From contig NZ_QLMI01000002.1 of the NCBI RefSeq assembly GCF_003259835.1, positions 62,001 to 126,000 on the forward strand: a stretch of 64,000 nucleotides of DNA. Reading direction: 5' to 3'. Positions 35,296-45,348 of the stretch are shown here, piece by piece. The notes beneath the pieces were generated by a model. That model saw nothing but the letters and a program-made list of their open reading frames with translations. It was not told the DNA's origin and made no database searches. Made by a program: the position numbers and the translations under genes. Positions within the stretch are counted from its first letter, which is position 1. Each line of letters starts with the position of its first letter. This DNA comes from Flavobacterium aquaticum. Its GTDB lineage: Bacteria > Bacteroidota > Bacteroidia > Flavobacteriales > Flavobacteriaceae.

Positions 35296-36675
35296 TTATT
35301 CTGCGTTATCTAAAAATTCTTTAATCTTATCAATGTATTTATCAAAAAACGAACGTTTGATTTTGTCATCAGTTGTTTCGTGTTTGATAGGTTGAGTTGC
35401 TTTTGGCTCCTCTTTTTCTTCCTCAATAATTGGCTCTTCAACCACAATTTGAGGGCGAACCACCACTACTGGTTCTTCTTTTTTCATTTCTACAAACGGA
35501 GTAGCACTTTTAGTATTATTTCTAATACTGTTCATTACTAATCCAACCGCTGTAGCATATAAAGGACTTGACAATTCTTCGTCTGAATCTCCAGCTAAAT
35601 GCTCGTTTGGATAACCAATTCTAGTATCCATTCCAGTAATGTATTCAACCAATTGTTTGATGTGTTGCAATTGCGCTCCACCTCCAGTTAATACAATACC
35701 TGCAATTAGTTTTTTCTTAGGATCTTCGTGTCCGTATAATTTAATTTCAGCATATACTTGCTCAATGATTTCCACCACTCTTGCGTGAATAATTTTTGAC
35801 AAGTTTTTTAGCGAAATTTCTTTTGGTTCTCTACCTCTTAATCCCGGAATAGAAACAATTTCGTTGTCTTTATTTTCTCCAGGCCAAGCTGAACCAAAAC
35901 GAGTTTTTAATAACTCGGCTTGTTTTTCGATGATTGAACATCCTTCTTTAATATCTTCCGTAATAACGTTTCCTCCGAAAGGAATAACTGCTGTATGACG
36001 AATGATTCCATCTTTAAAAATGGCTAAATCAGTTGTTCCACCACCTATATCTATTAAAGCAACTCCTGCTTCTTTTTCTTCCTGACTCAATACTGCATCA
36101 GCCGAAGCTAATGGCTCTAATGTTAATCCAGATAATTCTAATCCGGCACTTTTGATGCATCTTCCTAAATTACGAATCGAAGCCGCTTGCCCTACCACTA
36201 CGTGAAAACTAGATTCTAATCTTCCACCGTACATTCCGATAGGTTCTTTAATTTCGGCTTGACCGTCTATTTTAAACTCTTGTGGCAATACGTGAATAAT
36301 CTCTTCACCTGGCAACATCGCTAATTTATGAACTTGTCCAATTAGCGTATCAATATCAGCATCACCAATTACTTCTTCCGCATTTGGGCGACTGATGTAA
36401 TCGCTATGTTGAATACTGCGAATGTGTTGCCCGGCAATACCTACAACTACGTCATTAATTTTATAACCCGAATCGTTTTCAGCATCAGTAACCGCTTGCT
36501 GAATCGACTGAATGGTTTGTGTAATATTATTTACAACACCTCTGTGAACACCTAAACTTTTTGATTTTCCTATTCCTAGAATCTCAAGCTTTCCGTATTC
36601 ATTCTTCTTCCCTATCATCGCTACAATCTTAGTTGTACCGATATCTAATCCTACTGCAATGTTGTCTTTGTTCAT
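35296..36675 (-). CDS. ftsA: Cell division protein FtsA
   Basis: Actin-like ATPase (459 aa) that ties FtsZ filaments to the membrane. It has the phosphate-1 motif VGLDIGTTKIVAMIGKK, the 1C/SHS2 region (KYGK-like DYISRPNAEEV to IHVLPQEFKIDG), phosphate-2 ALIDIGGGTTDLAIF, and the adenosine motif IVLTGGGAQLQHI. After about residue 390 comes a Glu/Pro/Val-rich linker. The end, IKRSFFDKYIDKIKEFLDN, is an amphipathic helix suited as membrane-targeting sequence. It is 11 nt upstream of ftsZ. Confidence 0.97.
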   Translation of the reverse strand: MNKDNIAVGLDIGTTKIVAMIGKKNEYGKLEILGIGKSKSLGVHRGVVNNITQTIQSIQQAVTDAENDSGYKINDVVVGIAGQHIRSIQHSDYISRPNAEEVIGDADIDTLIGQVHKLAMLPGEEIIHVLPQEFKIDGQAEIKEPIGMYGGRLESSFHVVVGQAASIRNLGRCIKSAGLELSGLTLEPLASADAVLSQEEKEAGVALIDIGGGTTDLAIFKDGIIRHTAVIPFGGNVITEDIKEGCSIIEKQAELLKTRFGSAWPGENKDNEIVSIPGLRGREPKEISLKNLSKIIHARVVEIIEQVYAEIKLYGHEDPKKKLIAGIVLTGGGAQLQHIKQLVEYITGMDTRIGYPNEHLAGDSDEELSSPLYATAVGLVMNSIRNNTKSATPFVEMKKEEPVVVVRPQIVVEEPIIEEEKEEPKATQPIKHETTDDKIKRSFFDKYIDKIKEFLDNAE

Positions 36676-36683
36676 AACTTCTC

Positions 36684-37406
36684 CTATTTCTTACAAACCA
36701 CTTGTTGTGTAAACATCAAGTTCACTTCTTTATAATTTTTAATCAATGTATCTTTAATAGCATGATGGTAAAAAGCTTTGTAATTCTTAAACTTTCTTTC
36801 CACATTTTTTGGTTGCCCAAACACTATTTTATAATCATAACTTCTGTTGGTTAATACCACATTTCCAGAAGGCAAAATCATAGCAGCCGTAATGTTTTTG
36901 CTTAAGAAATCGTCTTTTTTGATTTCGTTAAACAACTTCAAAAATGGCTTACAATTTTCTTCACTTATTGCGCCGACAACCAGCGGAACACGTGCCGAAA
37001 AATTTTCCGACAATGACATCCTATCTCCTTTTGAATCAAGATAGTAACTATCAGCATCAGTAACAACTCTTACGATTGGGGTCTTTTGAGTAATACGCGT
37101 ATTTAGAAATCCGTCTACTGTTGAAAAAACTTGTGCTTTTTCAATCATCTCGTGATCATCGAGAACAGTTTCTAAAGTATTCAAATCTAATTTATCTTTT
37201 TGGATTGTTGAAGCCCCTCCAAAATTTTGTATTAACAAGTTATTAACCATTTCATGTGTTAAAAACATATTCTCATTCGACTCAAATTTGATGTCTATCT
37301 TACTGATTTTGCGCTGACTATTTCGCTTTGACGAAAAAGAGTAAAGGAAAATCATTGTAAAAATGATTAACACCAAGCGAATAGTATGCCAATTAATTCT
37401 TCTCAT
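36684..37406 (-). CDS. ftsQ: FtsQ/DivIB-like cell division protein
   Basis: Bitopic membrane protein of 240 aa: a short basic N-terminus, one helix (about 8-25, TIRLVLIIFTMIFLYSF), then a periplasmic part. The POTRA-like segment spans KISKIDIKFESNENMFLTHEMV. The following beta domain contains LNTRITQKTPIVRVVTD and YYLDSKGDRM, which is typical of FtsQ (VR...YYLD). It links early and late division proteins in the FtsQLB complex. Its start overlaps the end of murC by 14 nt. Low general similarity but good context and motif fit. Confidence 0.88.
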   Translation of the reverse strand: MRRINWHTIRLVLIIFTMIFLYSFSSKRNSQRKISKIDIKFESNENMFLTHEMVNNLLIQNFGGASTIQKDKLDLNTLETVLDDHEMIEKAQVFSTVDGFLNTRITQKTPIVRVVTDADSYYLDSKGDRMSLSENFSARVPLVVGAISEENCKPFLKLFNEIKKDDFLSKNITAAMILPSGNVVLTNRSYDYKIVFGQPKNVERKFKNYKAFYHHAIKDTLIKNYKEVNLMFTQQVVCKK

Positions 37407-38739
37407 GAAGCGCTTTTTTTAGATCTTTTACAAGCTCACCAATGTCGCCCGCACCAATCGTTACAAACACATCGGCATCTGAATTTTCAAAAGCCGTGAA
37501 CAACTCGTCTTTGCTGACTAATTTCTTATTTGGATTATTAATTTTATTCAACAACCAAGTCGAATTTACTCCTTCCATTGGCAACTCGCGAGCCGGATAA
37601 ATTTCCAATAATAAAATCTCGTCGAATTGACTTAAACTTTCTGCAAAACCATCTACAAAATCTTTCGTTCTACTGAATAAATGCGGTTGAAAAGCAGCGA
37701 TGATTTTTTTACCCGGATACAATTCACGAACCGCTTGATGTACTGCGTTAATTTCCGTTGGATGATGTGCATAATCATCGATATAAACTAATTTTTCTTC
37801 TCTAATTTGGAAAGAAAAACGTCTTCTTACTCCTTTAAAACTTGCTAAAGCAGCAATGATTTTTTCATTGGAAACGCCATACGATTTCGCCATTGCAAAA
37901 GCTAATAATGCGTTAGTCAAATTATGATGACCTGGCAACCCAAATTTTACATTTTGAACTACTTCAGTTGGTGTTTTTACATCAAATGCATAAAACCCAT
38001 TTTCAATTCGGATGTTTTGAGCTGAAAAATCAGCATCGTTATTAACACCGATAGTATTTCCTTCTAATGGCAATCCTTTGATTACGTATAAATTTTCGCT
38101 TGGAGTTTTGGCTGCGAATTCTCTAAATGATTCTTCAATACTAGCTGCATCACCATAAATATCCAAATGATCAGCATCCATTGAAGTTACACAAGAAACG
38201 TTTGGATGTAAATGCAAAAACGAACGATCAAATTCATCCGCTTCAACAACCGTAACTGTTTTTCCTGAACCAATTAAGTTAGAGTTATAGTTCTCCACAA
38301 TTCCACCTAAAAAAGCGGTAACATCTACTCCACTTTCATATAAAACGTGACCTAAAATACTTGATGTTGTAGTTTTTCCGTGTGTTCCAGCAACAGCGAA
38401 GCAATAGGTGTCTTTTGTAATAATTCCTAAAACTTCCGCACGTTTTTTAATTGTAAATCCTCTTTCGATGAAATAATTCCATTCGGAATGTGAAACTGGA
38501 ACCGCTGGTGTTACGATTACCAATGTGTTTTCAACATAGAAATCGGTTGGAATTAAGCTGATATTATCTTCAAAATGAATTTCTAAACCAATTTCTTGCA
38601 ACTCATCTGTTAACTGCGTTGGTGTTTTGTCGTAACCCATTACTTTTTTTCCAATGTATTGAAAATAGCGAGCAAGAGCACTCATTCCGATGCCTCCGAT
38701 GCCGATGAAATAAACGTTATGTATTTGATTTAGATTCAT
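37393..38739 (-). CDS. murC: UDP-N-acetylmuramate-L-alanine ligase
   Basis: Mur ligase (448 aa) that adds L-Ala to UDP-MurNAc in the cytoplasm. It has the N-terminal Rossmann motif FIGIGGIGMSALARYF, the ATP-binding VAGTHGKTTTSSILGHVL, the VVEADEFDRSF and DADHLDIYG central-domain motifs, and the C-terminal YIDDYAHHPTEI signature and PHLFSRTKDF. Length is normal. It sits between murG and ftsQ in the dcw operon. Confidence 0.97.
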   Translation of the reverse strand: MNLNQIHNVYFIGIGGIGMSALARYFQYIGKKVMGYDKTPTQLTDELQEIGLEIHFEDNISLIPTDFYVENTLVIVTPAVPVSHSEWNYFIERGFTIKKRAEVLGIITKDTYCFAVAGTHGKTTTSSILGHVLYESGVDVTAFLGGIVENYNSNLIGSGKTVTVVEADEFDRSFLHLHPNVSCVTSMDADHLDIYGDAASIEESFREFAAKTPSENLYVIKGLPLEGNTIGVNNDADFSAQNIRIENGFYAFDVKTPTEVVQNVKFGLPGHHNLTNALLAFAMAKSYGVSNEKIIAALASFKGVRRRFSFQIREEKLVYIDDYAHHPTEINAVHQAVRELYPGKKIIAAFQPHLFSRTKDFVDGFAESLSQFDEILLLEIYPARELPMEGVNSTWLLNKINNPNKKLVSKDELFTAFENSDADVFVTIGAGDIGELVKDLKKALHEKN

Positions 38740-38748
38740 ATTATTTTG

Positions 38749-38776
38749 TTTCAGGTTTCAAGTTCCAAGTTTTAGA
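38749..38776. repeat. Heptamer array between murC and murG
   Basis: TTTCAGG, TTTCAAG, TTCCAAG and TTTTAGA follow in 7-nt register in the 49-nt gap inside the dcw operon. Confidence 0.65.
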
Positions 38777-38788
38777 AATTGAAAACAT

Positions 38789-39874
38789 TTAAACTAATTT
38801 CATTATTTCGTCTGCGATTTGCTTTGTAGCATTTGGCAGTGCTAATTTTTTTATGTTTTGACTTAATTCAGCTTGTTTGCTTTCGTTTGAAATTAAATCG
38901 GAAAAAACCGTTTCAAATTGAGATTCTAATTCTGATTCTCTTATCAAAATAGCTCCGTTTTTATCTGAAATTGCTTTAGCGTTTTTTGTTTGATGATCTT
39001 CGGCAACATTTGGTGATGGAATAAAAATCGTTGGTTTTCCCACAATACACAATTCCGAAACAGATGATGCTCCTGAACGTGAAATTACAACATCCGCAGC
39101 AGCGTAAACCAAATCCATTCTATCAATAAAAGCTACTACTTGAACGTTTTCTTTTTCATTATATTTTGAGTAATCGTTCAAATACAATTTTCCGCATTGC
39201 CATATGATTTGAATGTTTTGACTCAATAGAAAATCCAATTCTTTTTCAATCAATTGGTTAATTCTTCTAGCACCTAAACTTCCGCCTAAAACCAACAATG
39301 TTTTTTTATTTGCATCTAATTTAAAATAAGCGATAGCTTCACTTTTGCTTGCTTCGTTAATCAAATCTTGACGCACTGGATTTCCAGTTAAAATCATTTT
39401 ATCTTTTGGAAAAAATCGTTCCAAATTTTCGTAAGCGACACAAATTTTATTCGCTTTTTTAGCTAATAATTTATTCGTGATTCCAGGATACGAATTTTGC
39501 TCTTGAATAACCGTTGGAATATTTAACATCGAAGCCACTTTCAAAACGGCTCCGCTTGCAAAACCTCCCGTTCCAATTACAACATCAGGTTTAAAATTTT
39601 TGATAATTCGGAATGAATTCCACATACTTGAAAGTAGTTTGAATGGAAACATCGCATTATCTAAAGTCAATTTTCTTTGAATTCCTGAAATCCACAATCC
39701 TTTGATGGCGTAACCTGCTTGAGGTACTTTTTGCATTTCCATTTTATCTTTGGCACCTACAAAAAGAAACTCTGCTTCTGGAAAACGAGATTTTAATTCG
39801 TTTGCAATCGCAACAGCTGGATAAATATGCCCGCCAGTTCCGCCTCCGCTTATTATGAATCTTGGTTTTTTCAT
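38789..39874 (-). CDS. murG: Lipid II synthase MurG (GlcNAc transferase)
   Basis: Peripheral membrane GT28 glycosyltransferase (361 aa) that turns lipid I into lipid II. It has the N-terminal G-loop [43 protein letters not shown] and [14 protein letters not shown], and in the C-terminal domain [13 protein letters not shown] and the donor-binding [24 protein letters not shown]. Length is normal. Its start overlaps the ftsW stop by one base. Confidence 0.97.
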   Translation of the reverse strand: MKKPRFIISGGGTGGHIYPAVAIANELKSRFPEAEFLFVGAKDKMEMQKVPQAGYAIKGLWISGIQRKLTLDNAMFPFKLLSSMWNSFRIIKNFKPDVVIGTGGFASGAVLKVASMLNIPTVIQEQNSYPGITNKLLAKKANKICVAYENLERFFPKDKMILTGNPVRQDLINEASKSEAIAYFKLDANKKTLLVLGGSLGARRINQLIEKELDFLLSQNIQIIWQCGKLYLNDYSKYNEKENVQVVAFIDRMDLVYAAADVVISRSGASSVSELCIVGKPTIFIPSPNVAEDHQTKNAKAISDKNGAILIRESELESQFETVFSDLISNESKQAELSQNIKKLALPNATKQIADEIMKLV

Positions 39875-41229
39875 TACTTTTTATTTAAAACTGCGTTCAT
39901 CGGATTTTGTCCGTTTACTAACACATCTCCGTTTCCATCTTCGATTAAAGATTCTCTAATCGAACTTTTAATCTCGTTTATTTTTTGCTGATTTTCATCG
40001 GAATCTTTCTCTTCATTCAAAGCCACTTGCGCATCAATAATTTGCTGTAAAGCTTCATCACGTTTACGTTTTTCTTCTAAGTCTAAAGCAACTTCTTCTT
40101 CTTTCTTGGTAACACTTAAAATAATTCCAACAGCGATACATGTCATCCAAATGGAAGTTCCTCCACTACTTATCAAGGGTAAAGGTTGCCCTGTTACTGG
40201 CAATAATTCTACGGCAACTCCCATATTCACAAATGCTTGGAATATGATTGGGAATCCGAGTCCGATGATTAATAATTTTCCGAATAAACTCGAAGCTTTT
40301 TGAGCATTGATAACAAAACGAATTAACAATAACAAATACAATCCAATGATGGTTACTGCACCGACTAATCCCCATTCTTCCACAATAATTGCGAAAATAA
40401 AATCGGAAGAAGATTGCGGTAAGAAATTTTTCTGAACACTTTTTCCTGCTCCTAATCCAATTACACCACCAGAAGCGATAGCGATTTTTGCTTTTTCAAT
40501 TTGGTAATCGTCTTCATTTGGCGTGTCTTTGGTAAAACGTTCGATACGATTTTCCCAAGTACTAACTCTACTGAAGAATTTATTATCTGGAAATGCTTTT
40601 GCTAATAACAAGAATAACATTAAAGCTGCCAATCCCATTCCTAAAACATATCCTAAATATTTTAAAGGATATTGTCCGATGAAAATTAACATGCAAATCA
40701 TGGCAAAAATTAAGGCTGTTGTTGAAAAATTGGCGGGTAAAATCAGCACTAAAACCGCTCCAACAGGCACCCATAATTCTAAAAATGATTCCTTAAACGA
40801 ATATACTTTATCGCTAACTTTTGCCAAATAACGCGCCACGTAAACCATTATAACAATGAATGCTAAGGTAGACGTTTGGAAACTCACTCCTACAAACGGA
40901 ATTTGAATCCAACGACTAGCGTTTGCACCACCAATTTCTGTTCCTTTGAATAATGTGTAAACCAATAGCAATGCTACTAAAGGAATACCAAAAATGGATA
41001 AGGCTTTGAAATAATGATAAGGCATTTTGTGAATCCAATAAATGATTACAAAACCCAACAAAACATGAATAGCATGTTTAATTAAATGTCCGATTGTCGT
41101 TCCGTTTCCGATAACGTAAACTAAATTGGTACTAGCGCTATACACTGGCAAAAAAGAAACCAAAGCCAATAGAAAAACTATGGCCCATATGGTTTTATCT
41201 CCTCTTATTTTACCAATGATATCGAACAT
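39874..41229 (-). CDS. ftsW: Septal peptidoglycan polymerase FtsW
   Basis: SEDS-family glycosyltransferase with about 10 helices (451 aa). The motifs are [16 protein letters not shown] (the region of the catalytic loop), [45 protein letters not shown] and [17 protein letters not shown]. It works with the transpeptidase FtsI encoded upstream. The cytoplasmic tail after about residue 375 is long, charged and coiled-coil-like ([20 protein letters not shown]), an extension relative to E. coli. Upstream lies an array of TTTATTG units that separates it from murD. Confidence 0.95.
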   Translation of the reverse strand: MFDIIGKIRGDKTIWAIVFLLALVSFLPVYSASTNLVYVIGNGTTIGHLIKHAIHVLLGFVIIYWIHKMPYHYFKALSIFGIPLVALLLVYTLFKGTEIGGANASRWIQIPFVGVSFQTSTLAFIVIMVYVARYLAKVSDKVYSFKESFLELWVPVGAVLVLILPANFSTTALIFAMICMLIFIGQYPLKYLGYVLGMGLAALMLFLLLAKAFPDNKFFSRVSTWENRIERFTKDTPNEDDYQIEKAKIAIASGGVIGLGAGKSVQKNFLPQSSSDFIFAIIVEEWGLVGAVTIIGLYLLLLIRFVINAQKASSLFGKLLIIGLGFPIIFQAFVNMGVAVELLPVTGQPLPLISSGGTSIWMTCIAVGIILSVTKKEEEVALDLEEKRKRDEALQQIIDAQVALNEEKDSDENQQKINEIKSSIRESLIEDGNGDVLVNGQNPMNAVLNKK

Positions 41230-41270
41230 TTTATTGTTTATTGTTTATTGTTTATTGTTTATTGTTTATT
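41230..41270. repeat. TTTATTG tandem repeat filling the murD-ftsW gap
   Basis: Five perfect TTTATTG units (41230-41264) plus six bases of a sixth fill the whole 39-nt gap; the last partial unit overlaps the murD stop codon. Copy number could vary by slippage without harming either reading frame. Confidence 0.92.
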
Positions 41271-42603
41271 ACAAATTGTGAACCGCTTGTTTGAATTGTT
41301 TTCCTCTGTCTTCGTAGTTTTCGAATAAATCGAAACTTGCACATGCTGGCGACAATAATACGCTATCTCCTTTTTCTGCTAAACGTTGCGCTAATTGAAC
41401 TGCTTCAGACATAGAAGTTGTTTCTACCATTACATCAACTACATTATTAAATGCGTTGATGATTTTTGTATTATCAACACCTAAACAAACGATAGCTTTA
41501 ACTTTTTCACGAACTAAAGGCATTAATTCATCATAATCATTTCCTTTATCAACACCACCTACAATCCAAACCGTTGGAGCATTCATACTATCCAAAGCAT
41601 AGAAAACTGAATTTACATTCGTAGCTTTAGAATCGTTGATGTATTGTACCCCTTGAATTTTCAATACTTTTTCTAATCTATGTTCTACTCCTTGGAAATT
41701 AGTCAAACTTTCTCTGATGGTTTGTTTTCTAATGTTCAACAATTGCGCTACAGCTGTTGCTGCCATTGCATTTTTAATGTTGTGTTTTCCTTCTAGTGCT
41801 AGTTCGTTGATTGGCATAGTAAATAATTCGTTTTTAATAGTACTGTTGATGTTGTTGTCTTCTATAAATCCTCCGTCAATTTCAGGTTTTCCTGTTAATG
41901 AAAAAGGAACTTTATTTGCTTTTATCTTATTGTTTTTTAACCAATTTTGAATCGCTTCGTCTTCATTGTCATATATCAAATAATCGGCTTCTGTTTGATT
42001 TTTTGTAATTCTAAATTTAGAATTGATGTATAAACTGTAATCGTAATTGTATCTGTCTAAATGATCTGGGCTAATATTCGTAATAATTGCAATGTGTGGC
42101 TTGTAGTTTATGATTCCGTCTAATTGAAAACTGCTCAATTCCAATACATAAATATCGTGCTTGTTTTCGGCCACTTGCCAAGCGAAGCTTTTTCCAATAT
42201 TTCCTGCTAATCCTACATTTAAACCACCTTGTTTTAACAAATGATACGTCAAAAGCGTTGTGGTTGTTTTTCCGTTACTTCCAGTGATTCCGACTGTTGT
42301 TGCATCTGTAAATTGAATAGCAAACTCGATTTCAGAAATTACTGGAATTCCTTTTTCGATAAGCTTTTTTACGATGGGAGCTTTTTCGGGAATTCCTGGA
42401 CTTTTCATTACTACATCGGCATTCAGAATTAATTCTTCTGTGTGCTTTTCATCTTCCCAAGCGATTCCATTAATGGTAAGAACTTCTTTATAATTTTCTT
42501 TTATTTTTCCAAAATCCGATACAAAAACATCGTATCCTTTTTTCTTTCCTAATATGGCGGTTCCTACTCCACTTTCGCCTCCGCCTAAAACTACCAGTCG
42601 CAT
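41269..42603 (-). CDS. murD: UDP-N-acetylmuramoyl-L-alanine-D-glutamate ligase
   Basis: Mur ligase (444 aa) adding D-Glu to UDP-MurNAc-L-Ala. It has the N-terminal LGGGESGVGTAILGKK motif, ATP-loop VGITGSNGKTTTTLLTYHLL, ELSSFQLD, ITNISPDHLDRY, the domain-3 motif YINDSKATNVNSVFYAL, and the C-terminal WIVGGVDKGNDY and LLSPACASFDLFENYEDRG. All are typical. It lies 1 nt after mraY in the operon. Confidence 0.97.
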   Translation of the reverse strand: MRLVVLGGGESGVGTAILGKKKGYDVFVSDFGKIKENYKEVLTINGIAWEDEKHTEELILNADVVMKSPGIPEKAPIVKKLIEKGIPVISEIEFAIQFTDATTVGITGSNGKTTTTLLTYHLLKQGGLNVGLAGNIGKSFAWQVAENKHDIYVLELSSFQLDGIINYKPHIAIITNISPDHLDRYNYDYSLYINSKFRITKNQTEADYLIYDNEDEAIQNWLKNNKIKANKVPFSLTGKPEIDGGFIEDNNINSTIKNELFTMPINELALEGKHNIKNAMAATAVAQLLNIRKQTIRESLTNFQGVEHRLEKVLKIQGVQYINDSKATNVNSVFYALDSMNAPTVWIVGGVDKGNDYDELMPLVREKVKAIVCLGVDNTKIINAFNNVVDVMVETTSMSEAVQLAQRLAEKGDSVLLSPACASFDLFENYEDRGKQFKQAVHNL

Positions 42604-42604
42604 C

Positions 42605-43825
42605 TTATCTTAATTTTAAAGAAACGAGTGAAAAAATTGCTAACAGAATTCCAACAATCCAAAAGCGGGTTACGATTCTACTTTCGTGATAACCTTTTTT
42701 CTGATAGTGGTGATGCAATGGTGACATTAGGAAAATTCGTCTTCCTTCACCATATTTCTTTTTGGTATATTTGAAATAACTCACTTGAATCATAACCGAT
42801 AAATTTTCAGCTAAGAAAATACCACAAACCACCGGAATCATTAATTCTTTACGAATAGCAATTGCAATTACTGCGATAATTCCACCAATAGTTAAACTTC
42901 CTGTATCTCCCATGAATACTGATGCTGGATAAGCGTTGTACCAAAGAAATCCTACTAAAGCTCCAACAAATGCTGCGATGTAAACCGTCATTTCACCCGA
43001 ATTTGGAATGTACATGATGTTCAAATAATCTGAGAAAATGATGTTTCCCGAAACGAAAGTGAACAATCCGAGAGTGAGCACGGAAATTGCGGAAGTTCCT
43101 GCAGCTAATCCATCAATTCCATCAGTTAAATTAGCACCGTTTGAAACTGCTGTGATGATTAAAATTACCATTGGAATAAAAATCAGCCAAGCGTAATCTT
43201 TGTAATTATCACCCATAAATGATAATACTTCAGCGTAATCGAATTCATTATTCTTGAAAAAAGGAATTGTTGTTGCTGTTGATTTTTCTTCTAAATCGGC
43301 TGGTTTTATGTTGTTTTCAATTTTTACTCTTGATGTTAAAGTATCTTTACGAACCGTTACATCTGGACTCAAATACAAAACAGTTCCAACGATTAAACCC
43401 AAACCAACTTGACCAATTACTTTGAAAATCCCTTTTAAACCTTGTTTGTCTTTTTTGAAAATTTTGATATAGTCATCAATAAAACCGATTGTTCCCATCC
43501 AAAGTGTGGTTACAATCAACAAAATGATGTAAATGTTATTCAACTTCGCCAATAACAAAACTGGAATTAAAGTCGCCAAAATGATAATAATTCCACCCAT
43601 TGTTGGCGTTCCTGCTTTTGCGGTTTGTCCTTCTAAACCAAGTTCACGAACCGTTTCACCTACTTGTTGGTTTCTCAAATAATTGATAATTTTTTTACCA
43701 TAAATCGTAGCAATTAACAACGACAAAATAAAAGCTAATGCCGAGCGAAAAGTAATGTATTGAAAAACTCCTGCTCCAGGAACATCAAAGGCTTTGTCTA
43801 AGTATTGAAAGATGTAATATAACAT
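42605..43825 (-). CDS. mraY: Phospho-N-acetylmuramoyl-pentapeptide-transferase
   Basis: Integral membrane enzyme (406 aa, about 10 helices) making lipid I from UDP-MurNAc-pentapeptide and undecaprenyl phosphate. It has [17 protein letters not shown], the acidic pair GFIDDYIKI, the [12 protein letters not shown] signature and [11 protein letters not shown], and the C-terminal [15 protein letters not shown]. It is longer than the E. coli enzyme (360 aa) because of an extra periplasmic loop of about 50 residues after [10 protein letters not shown], as often seen in Bacteroidota. Confidence 0.97.
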   Translation of the reverse strand: MLYYIFQYLDKAFDVPGAGVFQYITFRSALAFILSLLIATIYGKKIINYLRNQQVGETVRELGLEGQTAKAGTPTMGGIIIILATLIPVLLLAKLNNIYIILLIVTTLWMGTIGFIDDYIKIFKKDKQGLKGIFKVIGQVGLGLIVGTVLYLSPDVTVRKDTLTSRVKIENNIKPADLEEKSTATTIPFFKNNEFDYAEVLSFMGDNYKDYAWLIFIPMVILIITAVSNGANLTDGIDGLAAGTSAISVLTLGLFTFVSGNIIFSDYLNIMYIPNSGEMTVYIAAFVGALVGFLWYNAYPASVFMGDTGSLTIGGIIAVIAIAIRKELMIPVVCGIFLAENLSVMIQVSYFKYTKKKYGEGRRIFLMSPLHHHYQKKGYHESRIVTRFWIVGILLAIFSLVSLKLR

Positions 43826-43827
43826 AG

Positions 43828-43859
43828 TTTAAAAGTTTATGTGTTTAAAAGTTTAAGAG
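43828..43859. repeat. 8-nt unit array between mraY and murE
   Basis: TTTAAAAG, TTTATGTG, TTTAAAAG and TTTAAGAG follow in 8-nt register in the 59-nt gap. Confidence 0.6.
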
Positions 43860-43884
43860 TTAGCTCTTGAAAACTTTACTGCTA

Positions 43885-45348
43885 CTATTTATTCAATTGT
43901 TTTAATAACTCAGTTACTATTTGTAAATCGTCGAAATCATGACGAACTCCGTTAATTTCTTGATACGTTTCATGACCTTTTCCTGCGATAAGAATAATAT
44001 CGTTTGGATTTGCCAATTGACAAGCGGTTTTAATGGCTTGTTTTCTATCTAAAATCGAAACAGTTTTCTTAAAATTTTGAGGTTCTACTCCTTTTTCCAT
44101 TTCTTCGATAATCGTTTCCGGATTTTCGGTTCTAGGATTATCGGATGTAAAAATGGCTTTGTCGCTCATTGATGAAGCGATGTTTGCCATAATTGGTCTT
44201 TTCGTTTTATCTCTATCGCCACCACAACCTACAACTGTAATTAATTGTTCGTTTTTAGTGCGGATATCTTCTATCGTTTTTAATACATTTTCCAATGCAT
44301 CAGGTGTGTGAGCATAATCTACAATTGCCGTAATTTTAGAATCTGAAACAATAAATTGAAAACGTCCAGAAACACTTTCTAACTCAGAAAGTAAACGTAA
44401 CGCTTCTACTTTTTCAATTCCTAATTCTACTGCAACTCCGTAAATCGCTAATAAATTATATGCGTTGAACGAGCCAATTAATTTCACCCAAACTTCGTTA
44501 TCATTGATTTTTAATAACAATCCTGATAATTGGTTTTCTAAAATTTGGGCTTTGTAATCAGCATACGATTTTAATGCGTAAGTCAATTTCTTAGCTTTTG
44601 TATTTTGAAGCATTACCAATCCGTTTTTGTCATCGATATTAGTAATTGCAAAAGCTGATTTAGGTAAATTATCGAAGAACGATTTTTTTACATCTCTATA
44701 TTCAGCAAACGTATTGTGGTAATCTAAATGATCGTGTGATAAATTGGTGAAAACACCACCTTCAAAGTGTAACGCTTCTGTTCTTTTTTGATGAACGCCG
44801 TGCGAAGAAACTTCCATAAAGCAAAATTCGCAACCTTCTTGCACCATCAAATCTAAATACTTGTTAATAGTTAAAGAATCTGGAGTGGTATGCGTTGCTT
44901 TGAATTCTTGTTCGTCAACCATGATTTTAACGGTTGATAACAATCCAACTTTATAACCTGCTTTTTTAAATAATTGATACAATAAAGAGGCGATTGTAGT
45001 TTTACCATTCGTTCCTGTTACACCAACTAATCTGATATTTTCTGAAGGATTTTCGTAGTAATTAGCTGCTAAAAAAGCTAACGCTTCGTTAGAATCTTTT
45101 ACTTTAATATAAGTAACACCGTTTACAATTACACTTGGGAATTCTTCACAAATTACTGCAATAGCACCTAGACTTAGTGCTTTTTCAATATAATCATGAC
45201 CATCAGAAAGCGTTCCTCTAATCGCCACGAAAACATCATTCAATTCAATTTTTCTCGAATCGAATTCAATTTTTGAAACAGTAATATCGGTAGCTCCATG
45301 AACTGCTTCAATGTGTACTTTATATAATATGTCTTTTAATTGCTTCAC
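43885..45348 (-). CDS. murE: UDP-N-acetylmuramoyl-tripeptide synthetase
   Basis: Mur ligase (487 aa) adding the third residue, expected to be meso-diaminopimelate. The N-terminal domain has VSKIEFDSRKIELNDVFVAIRG; the ATP loop is GVTGTNGKTTIASLLYQL; the central motif is EVSSHGVHQKR and the TNLSHDHLDYH segment holds the carbamylated-Lys neighbourhood. The C-terminal signature is TSDNPRTENPETII, where DNPR is the DAP-recognising motif. The start overlaps the ftsI stop by 4 nt. No murF follows. Confidence 0.97.
   Translation of the reverse strand: MKQLKDILYKVHIEAVHGATDITVSKIEFDSRKIELNDVFVAIRGTLSDGHDYIEKALSLGAIAVICEEFPSVIVNGVTYIKVKDSNEALAFLAANYYENPSENIRLVGVTGTNGKTTIASLLYQLFKKAGYKVGLLSTVKIMVDEQEFKATHTTPDSLTINKYLDLMVQEGCEFCFMEVSSHGVHQKRTEALHFEGGVFTNLSHDHLDYHNTFAEYRDVKKSFFDNLPKSAFAITNIDDKNGLVMLQNTKAKKLTYALKSYADYKAQILENQLSGLLLKINDNEVWVKLIGSFNAYNLLAIYGVAVELGIEKVEALRLLSELESVSGRFQFIVSDSKITAIVDYAHTPDALENVLKTIEDIRTKNEQLITVVGCGGDRDKTKRPIMANIASSMSDKAIFTSDNPRTENPETIIEEMEKGVEPQNFKKTVSILDRKQAIKTACQLANPNDIILIAGKGHETYQEINGVRHDFDDLQIVTELLKQLNK

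Noticed and set aside
41230-41270. TTTATTG repeats as a CRISPR array
   Set aside because: Units are 7 nt with no spacers; no cas genes in the window.
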